Origin: Candidatus Aminicenantota bacterium
GTDB lineage: Bacteria > Acidobacteriota > Aminicenantia > UBA2199
Length of the DNA: 14,500 nucleotides
Assembly (NCBI GenBank): GCA_030671465.1
Contig: DAOVIP010000006.1
Coordinates: 1-14,500 of the forward strand
Reading direction: 5' to 3'
The notes beneath the pieces were generated by a model. That model was not told the origin of the DNA and did not search any database. It was given only the letters and a program-made list of their open reading frames with translations. This document shows, piece after piece, positions 1 through 6,639 of this stretch (within the stretch, counting starts at the first letter, position 1; the number at the start of each line of letters is the position of its first letter). The translations under genes and the position numbers were made by a program.

Positions 1-369
1 CATCCGGCCTGTAAGACGGAGGAAGGATGTGAATTCAGCATCCTGGGCACCTGGAGTGTTAACATCAATATTCCCGGCTGGGACGCGGCTCCCCCTTATG
101 CCTGGGTTGAAACCCTGACTTTCAGCGGCACCGAAGAGAGCGGTAGCATTATGGGCTGGAACTATATGCCGGGTCAAACCGGAACCTATTCGGTAACCAA
201 CTGCACCTCTGTCCAAATGCTCTATAATTATGTTGATAGTGTTTGGGGCCAAACCAGTGTGGTCTTTAACGGAACCTTAACCAGCGACACCTCCATGAAC
301 GGAAACGGAACCTTTGATGACGATTATGGATTATATAATCTAACCTGGAATGCAAATAAAGTAATATAA
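1..369 (+). CDS. C-terminal part of a secreted beta-rich (lipocalin/calycin-like) protein, 5' truncated
   Basis: The reading frame is open from the first base to a TAA at 367-369, giving 122 residues; the real start lies outside the window. The visible part is dominated by short alternating polar/hydrophobic strands rich in Thr, Ser, Asn, Gly and Trp, beginning with a GTW motif (residues 16-18) of the kind that opens lipocalin-like barrels. Three Cys residues are present (positions 4, 10 and about 68). I see no catalytic motif. This composition fits an exported or surface protein, possibly the C-terminal domain of a lipoprotein, but the family is not identified. The DNA here is visibly richer in GC, especially in the first 160 bases, than most of the window. 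Confidence 0.6.
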   Translation, partial: HPACKTEEGCEFSILGTWSVNINIPGWDAAPPYAWVETLTFSGTEESGSIMGWNYMPGQTGTYSVTNCTSVQMLYNYVDSVWGQTSVVFNGTLTSDTSMNGNGTFDDDYGLYNLTWNANKVI

Positions 370-496
370 ATTTTACCACCCGAGTCATTAGAACAAAATA
401 GTTCCAACTTTATTCGATCCTTATCGATTTTTAGGAGGGATCGGATTCCGTTTAACAAGCGGTATCCAAACCTACAAAAATATTCACCTGTAAAAC

Positions 497-529
497 CATT
501 TGGATATTTGGTAAGATAACATCCAAATG
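497..529 (+). promoter_or_regulatory. Perfect 9-bp inverted repeat covering a start codon
   Basis: CATTTGGAT (497-505) and ATCCAAATG (521-529) are exact reverse complements separated by 15 nt, and the right arm ends with the ATG of the DUF3943 gene. A third copy of the arm, TATCCAAA at 463-470, can pair with 499-506 instead. In RNA the 499-505 segment could therefore pair with either partner, and only one pairing hides the start codon. As DNA it could equally be an operator. No clear Shine-Dalgarno sequence precedes this start. The repeat is directly visible; the regulatory role is inferred. Confidence 0.4.
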
Positions 530-2194
530 AAAAAATCCTTTCTGTTCATGCTGATTTCCTATTGTCTGAATGGGTACTTATTATTGTGTAATCCGGGAAA
601 CCCTGACCTGATAAAAATCAAAGATTACACTATCAGCCAATTCTATTTAAAACTCTACGATTTTCAGCCAGCCATATTCACCTGCATTGATAGAACCGGT
701 GTTATCGTTCTCTGTAATCAAATTAATGGAAATTCAATTTTTCAATCCCCCAAAAAAACCGGGCGGGCCCTGATGGAAAGTTTTGTTTTTATGGCCGTTT
801 CTGCTGCCCTTTACTGGTGGCGCTGGGGATTGTGGGCCGAAGATTGGCAATATTCTTTCACTTGGGAAGAACAAAGAATCCGTTTTTTCACTCTTGAAGC
901 CACCAAATTCGATTCAAATTCATTTATGACCAACTTTTCTCATGGTCCCAATGGGGCCATTTTCTACAATATCGCCAGGACCAATAATCTGACCGTTGGT
1001 GAATCTTATCTCTTTGCCATTACCTCTTCCCTATTCTGGGAATATGTGATTGAATACAAAGAAATCGTATCAATCAACGACAATTTATTTAATTCCTTTC
1101 TGGGCTTTTCCATGGGAGAACCCCTTTACCAGCTGGGAAAATACCTAAGCCACAGAGAAGAAACCTTCAGTAAGGTTTTGGCCGTAATCGTCAATCCAAT
1201 TCTGGCATTGAACAACTGGCTAAGCGGGGAAGGACGGGTAAAAAACAGCCGCCTGCTTAGTCTTTATCAACTTGAAAGCCACCTGCTTTTCGGGCCAATC
1301 CAAGGTGATTTTTCAGGTACCACTCCGGGATACAACTATTTTAATATTGGATTTAAAAGCTCACTGATTTCCATTCCCGGATACGAGCAGTCCGGGGAAA
1401 GTCAGAAAAAATTAAAAACCCCTTTTTTCAGTGAGATTTTTGCAGATATGACCTTGGGTCCAAAGTATATTGAAGAATTCAACATCATCACCAAAGCCAC
1501 CCTTTTCGGATTTTTTAAAAAAAATCTCAAAAAGAAACAGAACCGGTTAAGGGGATATCAATTCTTTCTGGCTCTGGGTTCGGCTTTCGATATGTTCAGG
1601 AAAACTTCCAAAGCCCCCTATGACACCATTACCAGTGGCTCCTCTCACAGTGAATATATTGAAGTAACCAGCCCAACAGATTTTTCCGATAAAATGGCAA
1701 TCATAAATACCTTCGGGCCGATGATGGAATTCACCCTTTTCTTGGCCAAGACAAAACTCAAACTGACCATTGAGTCATACTTTGATTTTGCTCTGGTAAA
1801 TTCATTCGCCTTAACCGAATATTCAAAAGAAAATCCGCTATATGGTATCAAATCCTCTCTGGGAAAATACGGTTATTATTATGCCTATGGATTTACCACA
1901 GTATCAAGCCTGACTATTCAAAGGGGGAATTTCAATCTTGAAGGAATAGTTAAATACCATCAATTCAATTCCATAGAGGGACTGGACCGCTTTCAGGATT
2001 CTATCCTGGATGACTTCCATCTTACCGATTCGAGGCTGGTGTATCAAATCGGATTGGGTTACCGTATACCTCAAACACCTATTACCCTGTTACTATCTTA
2101 TCAGGGGATTGATCGAAAGGGTACCATAAAAGATATCAATCATCATGAAATTGAAAAAAAAATCTATTTTCAAATAAAATTGCCTCTTATCTAA
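527..2194 (+). CDS. DUF3943 domain-containing envelope protein
   Basis: This 555-residue protein starts with a signal-peptide-like segment (residues 1-21, Lys-Lys then a hydrophobic stretch). The DUF3943 core lies at about residues 135-210: an HGPNGAIFYNIART segment, then WEYVIEY (171-177), SINDN (182-186) and a GEPLYQL segment (197-203). This pattern is conserved in DUF3943 proteins of diderm bacteria, whose biochemical function is unknown. A hydrophobic aromatic stretch lies at about 84-100. The C-terminal half (about 290-555) is rich in alternating strands with aromatic residues, as in outer-membrane-associated barrels, and the protein ends in a strand-like segment. It converges with tsaD, with 66 bases between the stops and no convincing terminator. 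Identification rests on remembered family pattern; an outer-membrane location is inferred. Confidence 0.7.
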   Translation: MKKSFLFMLISYCLNGYLLLCNPGNPDLIKIKDYTISQFYLKLYDFQPAIFTCIDRTGVIVLCNQINGNSIFQSPKKTGRALMESFVFMAVSAALYWWRWGLWAEDWQYSFTWEEQRIRFFTLEATKFDSNSFMTNFSHGPNGAIFYNIARTNNLTVGESYLFAITSSLFWEYVIEYKEIVSINDNLFNSFLGFSMGEPLYQLGKYLSHREETFSKVLAVIVNPILALNNWLSGEGRVKNSRLLSLYQLESHLLFGPIQGDFSGTTPGYNYFNIGFKSSLISIPGYEQSGESQKKLKTPFFSEIFADMTLGPKYIEEFNIITKATLFGFFKKNLKKKQNRLRGYQFFLALGSAFDMFRKTSKAPYDTITSGSSHSEYIEVTSPTDFSDKMAIINTFGPMMEFTLFLAKTKLKLTIESYFDFALVNSFALTEYSKENPLYGIKSSLGKYGYYYAYGFTTVSSLTIQRGNFNLEGIVKYHQFNSIEGLDRFQDSILDDFHLTDSRLVYQIGLGYRIPQTPITLLLSYQGIDRKGTIKDINHHEIEKKIYFQIKLPLI

Positions 2195-2260
2195 ATCTAA
2201 ATTTCAGATCCCCACTTCATTATCTCTTTCAGAGAATGGCACGGAATGTTCAACCGGCAA

Positions 2261-3298
2261 TTAGCGATGTTTACCACTCTCCCGGGAGTATGAGCGTGAG
2301 TAGGCATTTAAATAATAATCGAAATAATTCCTGTCCGGATAATGATTGAAGGTTTCATATCCCATCCAGGCAACCATTGATGCATTGTCAGTACAAAACT
2401 CGGGTAATGGCAAATAAGTAGGGATATTTTTTCTATTAAAGACATCCTGAAATTTTTTCCTCAGCAGCGAATTCCGGCTAACCCCGCCGGCCACTATGAC
2501 AGATTTGGCTGAATATTGGTTAACAGCTTCGGTGGTTTTCAGCAGCAAGTAATCAACAATCGAATGCAAAAAAGAGGCGATCAAATCGGTAAACAACTGC
2601 GATTCGGAGAGAATGTGTTTCTCCTTTGCCAGGCGCAATACCGCTGTTTTATATCCGGAAAAGGAAAAATCATTTGAACCATCACTCATTCTGGGTAAAG
2701 TGAAGGTAAAACAGGCGGGATCACCGGAATGATATATTTTATCCAGAACCGGTCCTCCGGGATAGCCCAGTCCAAAAAATTTGGCAATTTTATCCAAAAT
2801 CTCTCCAATCGCATCATCCCGGGTCTTGGATATGAGCTGGCGATCAAATTTCGATTTTTGAAAGAATAGTGATGTGTGGCCGCCTGAAACCACCAAAGCG
2901 ACCAGCGGATAGGCAATATCCGGGTGATCAATGAATACGGATTCAATATGAGAGAAAATATGGTCAACCGGTACCAGGGGGATTTGGTTTTGATATGACA
3001 ATCCCTTGGCAAAAGAAAGTCCGACCAGCAGAGAACCAATCAGGCCGGGCCCATTGGTAACACTCAGCAGATCAATCTCCTTCATTGTTCGACCCGATTC
3101 TTTTAAAACCTGATCGGTAATTAAATCAATATATTCCAGGTGACTCCTGGAAGCGATTTCCGGGACCACACCTCCGTACCTGGCATGCAGGGGGATTTGA
3201 GATTTAATTTTTTCACTCAGGACCCGGTTTGATGAACCGCGCTCAATCAGGGCAGCAGCCGTTTCATCACAGGAGGTTTCTATACCCAGAATAAGCAT
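2261..3298 (-). CDS. tsaD: tRNA N6-adenosine threonylcarbamoyltransferase TsaD
   Basis: TsaD transfers the threonylcarbamoyl group from TC-AMP to N6 of A37 in ANN-decoding tRNAs, working in the cytoplasm with TsaB and TsaE. The 345 residues match the usual length. Visible family signatures are GIETSCDET (5-13), GGVVPEIASR (42-51), NGPGLIGSL (82-90), VSGGHTSL (137-144) and CTDNAS (302-307). The ASKHA fold metal ligands His113, His117 and Asp304 are present. The residues between the two histidines read IFS rather than the common LEG-type sequence. The ATG at 3298 is 6 nt after the stop of the upstream regulator gene, so it is probably the last gene of a three-gene transcript and translationally linked. 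TsaB and TsaE are not in the window. Confidence 0.97.
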   Translation of the reverse strand: MLILGIETSCDETAAALIERGSSNRVLSEKIKSQIPLHARYGGVVPEIASRSHLEYIDLITDQVLKESGRTMKEIDLLSVTNGPGLIGSLLVGLSFAKGLSYQNQIPLVPVDHIFSHIESVFIDHPDIAYPLVALVVSGGHTSLFFQKSKFDRQLISKTRDDAIGEILDKIAKFFGLGYPGGPVLDKIYHSGDPACFTFTLPRMSDGSNDFSFSGYKTAVLRLAKEKHILSESQLFTDLIASFLHSIVDYLLLKTTEAVNQYSAKSVIVAGGVSRNSLLRKKFQDVFNRKNIPTYLPLPEFCTDNASMVAWMGYETFNHYPDRNYFDYYLNAYSRSYSRESGKHR

Positions 3299-3304
3299 AG
3301 AATT

Positions 3305-4159
3305 CTACATTTTGCCCTTTTTTATACCTTTTCTGGCATAAATAATCCGCATAATATCGGTTGCAGTCTCTTCAATAGATTTATAGGTGACATTTACCAC
3401 CGGCCAGCAATTCTCTTGATAGATTCTCAATCCATAAGCAATTTCACTCTTGATTTTTTCCGGATCGGTGTAATCACCCAGATCATAATTATTTAGTTTT
3501 GATTGACGTTCCATCCGGATCAGGTGAAGGCGGTTGGAATTAATATTCAGGCCAATTATTTTATCCTGGTCAATAGAAAAAAGTTCCTCGGGCAATTGAA
3601 AATCCAGAATAATCGGGATGTTGGCAACCTTCCATCCCCGGTAGGAAAGATAGATACTTACTGGGGTTTTGGTAGTTCTTGACACGCCCAGAATGACAAT
3701 CTCTGCCTCATTAAGAGCCGAAACACCAATGCCATCATCGTGTTTGATGGTATAGTCCAGGGATTCAATCCGTTTAAAATAATCGCTATCCAACTGGCGA
3801 AATAATCCCGGCTGAGCCAGTGGGGAAATCTCAAAAAAATCCGTAAAACGGGTGAGAACCGGCCCCAGGATATCTACAGTCGGTACCGCATGCAGACGAC
3901 CCAGTTCTGATAACTTCTGTCTTAACTCGGTGGAGACCATGGTATAAATGATGATACCATCAACAGCAACCGCCATTTCAACCACTTTATTTATCTGTTT
4001 AAGGGATCGCACATTGGAAATGGTTTTTAAAATAATCCGAGTGGTTTTAAACTGACTGAGGGCTGCCTGAACCACCGTCTCGCAAGTTTTTCCCGTGGCA
4101 TCAGAAATGGCATACACATATCGCTGATAAGATTTATTGGTGACAGGCCCCATTATCAT
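3305..4159 (-). CDS. ppsR: Pyruvate,phosphate dikinase / PEP synthase regulatory protein (bifunctional kinase-phosphorylase, DUF299)
   Basis: Members of this family inactivate PPDK or PEP synthase by ADP-dependent phosphorylation of a Thr next to the catalytic His, and reactivate it by Pi-dependent phosphorolysis. They thus set the direction of pyruvate/PEP flux. The 284-residue protein has the family N-terminus (YAISDATGKT, 16-25) and an unmistakable P-loop GVSRTTKTP (158-166), where the common form is GVSRTSKTP. It also has the conserved PGLFRQLD segment (117-124) and the DDGIG segment (141-145). Sequence alone does not decide whether the target is PPDK or PpsA, and neither is in the window; the symbol follows the E. 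coli PEP-synthase regulator. Two ATGs (4159 and 4153) compete as start, with no strong ribosome site. It lies 28 nt after the transporter gene and 6 nt before tsaD, in one operon. Confidence 0.93.
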   Translation of the reverse strand: MIMGPVTNKSYQRYVYAISDATGKTCETVVQAALSQFKTTRIILKTISNVRSLKQINKVVEMAVAVDGIIIYTMVSTELRQKLSELGRLHAVPTVDILGPVLTRFTDFFEISPLAQPGLFRQLDSDYFKRIESLDYTIKHDDGIGVSALNEAEIVILGVSRTTKTPVSIYLSYRGWKVANIPIILDFQLPEELFSIDQDKIIGLNINSNRLHLIRMERQSKLNNYDLGDYTDPEKIKSEIAYGLRIYQENCWPVVNVTYKSIEETATDIMRIIYARKGIKKGKM

Positions 4160-4187
4160 TCGATTTTAGCTTAATCGACGGCGCGTG

Positions 4188-5501
4188 TCAAACCACTGCC
4201 CGATGTTGAAAAGGCAACAGGAAAAAATTAGCGGCCAGTCTCCCGATGATATAAGCGTATGCAGCAGCAACAATCCCAATGAACTTCATTTGAAAAATGG
4301 TAACCACTAATACCAGTACAATGAACGACACCTCCAAAGCAGTCGCCCAGATGATGGGTGTCGTCATTTTGGTATTCACCAGAATTCCCCTTTGAAAGGA
4401 AATCCATACCGTCAATCCGGGTAAAACAAACAAAATTCGAGTCGGTAAATAAGCAAACCGGGAAAGTTCAAACGAAAGCCCGGAAACCGAGCCAAACCAT
4501 ATTTTTACCAGAGGTGTAAATGCGATCAATCCCAAAATAGCTACTACAGCCACAGACAACCGGAAAGCAAATTTTTTCAAATCCTGATAATGTTCTTTGT
4601 TTTTCCCGATCAGGGTGATTACCACTTCCTGAAAGGACAATCCCAGGCTTCGGAAAACAAAGATCAGAGAATTAACCACCGGGAGCACGGCCAGAGATTC
4701 AATTGGAAATCTGCTTTTCCCTAAAAAAAATGTTACCATCGGATGTACACCAAGGGCCAGAATCGATGTCAATGCCAGGGGTAAATAAAATCTGGTAATA
4801 AAAGAAAAAGTCAACGGTTTTTTTCTGCTTCGGTCAAGGAATTTTTCTTCAAGTAAATGGTTCACAATCTTTTTTGACATCATTCGACAGGCAACAGCCT
4901 CCAAAAATGCACCGGTTGAAGCTGCAATAGCCCCCGTATAGGCGCCCTCCAAACTGGTAAAGAAATAAAGAAAGAGTGCGGTAATGGACATAGAAGAAAT
5001 TCGAATAACAGTACCATAAGCAACACGCCTGGTAAGATTATTTCTTATCAGGATTCCCTGATAAAACCGACGAACTCCGATAGAGGCGGGCCAAGGGATA
5101 AAGCAGATTAATGCCATGTGTGTTAACTTGGCAATATGTACCGGTAATCCAATTAAATCTTCGGCAATAAATCTGAAAATCGGGGGTATCAATCCGATAA
5201 CCATTACTAGGGTAATCAATACATTTAAAATGTTGGTAAATCTTCTCAACTTAAGAAATGCCTGGCCATCGTTAACAAGTGCAGTAGAGGCACTCATGAT
5301 CATAATAATTGGCGCTTCTATCAGCAAAGCAAGTGAAAATGCAACCCCGAAAGCAGCCAGATTGAATTTGGGCTCGGGAAGCCTGGCAATGATGGCAGCT
5401 AAAAAAGACCCTTCCACAGCCATCATTAACCAGGTGGCCGCCAGTGGAACCCAAAAGGAAAAAATTTTTTTTTGACTTAATTGGGTCTCTGCCGGTTGCA
5501 T
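4188..5501 (-). CDS. Multi-pass membrane transporter, ANKH/MATE-like (MOP superfamily)
   Basis: Translated from the ATG at 5501 this is a 437-residue, strongly hydrophobic protein with roughly 12 membrane segments. It has two related halves: each opens with a motif of aromatic, hydrophobic, PLA (FWVPLA near the N-terminus, FYLPLA in the middle). This is typical of multidrug/oligosaccharide/polysaccharide exporters. The second half (PLVKIWFGSVSG, then a LPTRILFVLPG stretch and a polar-to-hydrophobic segment containing GILV) resembles the same region of animal ANKH (progressive ankylosis) as I remember it, more than classical NorM-type MATEs. The substrate is unknown. A longer version from a TTG at 5522 adds seven residues; I prefer the ATG because the TTG lacks a ribosome site. 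It is the first gene of an operon with the PPDK regulator and tsaD. Confidence 0.65.
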   Translation of the reverse strand: MQPAETQLSQKKIFSFWVPLAATWLMMAVEGSFLAAIIARLPEPKFNLAAFGVAFSLALLIEAPIIMIMSASTALVNDGQAFLKLRRFTNILNVLITLVMVIGLIPPIFRFIAEDLIGLPVHIAKLTHMALICFIPWPASIGVRRFYQGILIRNNLTRRVAYGTVIRISSMSITALFLYFFTSLEGAYTGAIAASTGAFLEAVACRMMSKKIVNHLLEEKFLDRSRKKPLTFSFITRFYLPLALTSILALGVHPMVTFFLGKSRFPIESLAVLPVVNSLIFVFRSLGLSFQEVVITLIGKNKEHYQDLKKFAFRLSVAVVAILGLIAFTPLVKIWFGSVSGLSFELSRFAYLPTRILFVLPGLTVWISFQRGILVNTKMTTPIIWATALEVSFIVLVLVVTIFQMKFIGIVAAAYAYIIGRLAANFFLLPFQHRAVV

Positions 5502-5603
5502 GAAAAGCCAGCATATCACCAATGGAGAGAAGTTTCAATAACCAAGACAAACCACACAGCCCGAATGGTATTTTTATGGTAAAATGAACCCTACAGGATT
5601 GAA

Positions 5604-6281
5604 ATGACTGTCTGGTTGTTCACCTCAAGTATCATTGCCCCCGTACTTTTTTGGGTCGGATATTTGTATTACAAAGATCAGTTTCAGCCTGAACCACTGG
5701 TCAACATAGGTTTGGCCTATATCTTCGGTTTGTTGGCCGGTTATGCCTGCTTCAAAGTATACGGTCTACTCACCCTCATCGGAATCCCGGCTGACCCTTC
5801 GGCCCTCATGGAGCGCAGCCAATCAATATTTTTCTTGTACTGCATCGGAATTGTCGGAGTATTGGAGGAAATCTTTAAATTGATCCCTTTCATTATCATT
5901 GTAATGACATTTAAGAAATTTGATGAAAAAAGGGACGGAATTATTTACGCTTCGGTTGTTGCATTGGGATTTTCCAGTTTTGAAAATCTGCACTATCTGG
6001 TGATCTTAAGGGGGTTTGAATTATTTGGACGAGCCATTGCCTCACCGCTTACCCACACTATTTTCTCCTCTATATGGGGTTATAAAATCGGAATCGCAAA
6101 GATTTTAAAACAACCACTTTTCTTTCCCACCGTAACCGGTTTGATTTTGGCCTCGTTTGCCCATGGGTTATTTGATTTTCTCAATATGACACCGGTCTTG
6201 CGGATTTTTTCCGCATTTCTGATATTGATTATCTGGATTTGGAGAATTCGAACCATTAAAAAAATGGATCGGGAAAAATGA
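5604..6281 (+). CDS. PrsW-family intramembrane metalloprotease
   Basis: This 225-residue protein has about seven hydrophobic segments and all the sequence marks of the PrsW family: EEIFK (88-92, the EExxK motif), FENLHY (126-131), a membrane His at 151 (SPLTH) and FAHGLFD (185-191). These Glu and His residues are the expected active-site groups within the membrane. In Bacillus subtilis PrsW makes the first cut in the anti-sigma factor RsiW; other members have unknown substrates. An AGGA sequence lies 5 nt before the ATG. The gene diverges from the transporter operon and leads a plus-strand cluster with the DUF4342 and sulfatase-fold genes. The ECF-like sigma/anti-sigma pair about 2 kb downstream makes an anti-sigma substrate worth testing, but nothing in the sequence proves it. 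Confidence 0.88.
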   Translation: MTVWLFTSSIIAPVLFWVGYLYYKDQFQPEPLVNIGLAYIFGLLAGYACFKVYGLLTLIGIPADPSALMERSQSIFFLYCIGIVGVLEEIFKLIPFIIIVMTFKKFDEKRDGIIYASVVALGFSSFENLHYLVILRGFELFGRAIASPLTHTIFSSIWGYKIGIAKILKQPLFFPTVTGLILASFAHGLFDFLNMTPVLRIFSAFLILIIWIWRIRTIKKMDREK

Positions 6282-6351
6282 TCTAAATATGGATTGCAGT
6301 GCGTGTTAAGACCTGTTAAACTGATACCATCCCAAAACAAGGAGAATCATC

Positions 6352-6618
6352 ATGTCAGAAAAGAAAAAAACAGGCAGGAGAAAAACCCAAGAATTCAAAT
6401 TGGATGGCAGTGAAATTATCAAAAAAATACAGGAGTTGATCCATCAGGGTAATATTCGCCGCATCATCATAAAAAATGAAGAAGGGAAGACCCTTATTGA
6501 AATTCCTCTTCTCCTTGGCCTGGTCGGTGCGGCTTTGGCTCCGGTACTGGCTGCAGTGGGTGCAATTGGAGCACTGGTGGCAAAACTGACCATCATCGTT
6601 GAAAAAACAGAAGAATAA
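6352..6618 (+). CDS. DUF4342 domain-containing small protein
   Basis: This 88-residue protein has a charged basic N-terminus (many Lys in the first 15 residues), then a GNIRRIIIKNEEGKTLIEIP segment (about 33-52). A hydrophobic Ala/Gly/Leu-rich stretch follows (about 54-75), ending in a short strand. This arrangement matches DUF4342 proteins, which are found in many bacteria and have no established function. The hydrophobic stretch could insert in or associate with a membrane. A clear ribosome binding site, AAGGAG at 6339-6344, lies 7 nt from the ATG. The gene follows prsW-like by 70 nt and precedes the sulfatase-fold gene by 21 nt, so co-transcription with the latter is likely. Confidence 0.8.
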   Translation: MSEKKKTGRRKTQEFKLDGSEIIKKIQELIHQGNIRRIIIKNEEGKTLIEIPLLLGLVGAALAPVLAAVGAIGALVAKLTIIVEKTEE

Positions 6619-6639
6619 ACTACATAACTTACGTGTAAT

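Noticed and set aside
2222..2234. Small hairpin TCTCT-TTC-AGAGA between the convergent DUF3943 and tsaD genes
   Set aside because: The stem is only 5 bp and no T-run follows on either strand, so it is not a credible terminator.
2686..3039. Second minus-strand open frame inside tsaD
   Set aside because: It lies in another frame of a complete, conserved tsaD and shows no domain pattern.
5116..5475. Plus-strand open frame of 119 codons inside the transporter gene
   Set aside because: It is antisense to a convincing membrane protein and its translation has no family features or ribosome site.
5502..5522. Seven-codon upstream extension of the transporter from a TTG
   Set aside because: TTG is a rare start, there is no ribosome site before it, and the ATG at 5501 gives a normal N-terminus for the fold.
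6294..6322. TTGCAG-17-TAAACT before the DUF4342 gene
   Set aside because: Spacing is ideal but only 3 of 6 and 4 of 6 bases match, which is expected by chance in AT-rich DNA.
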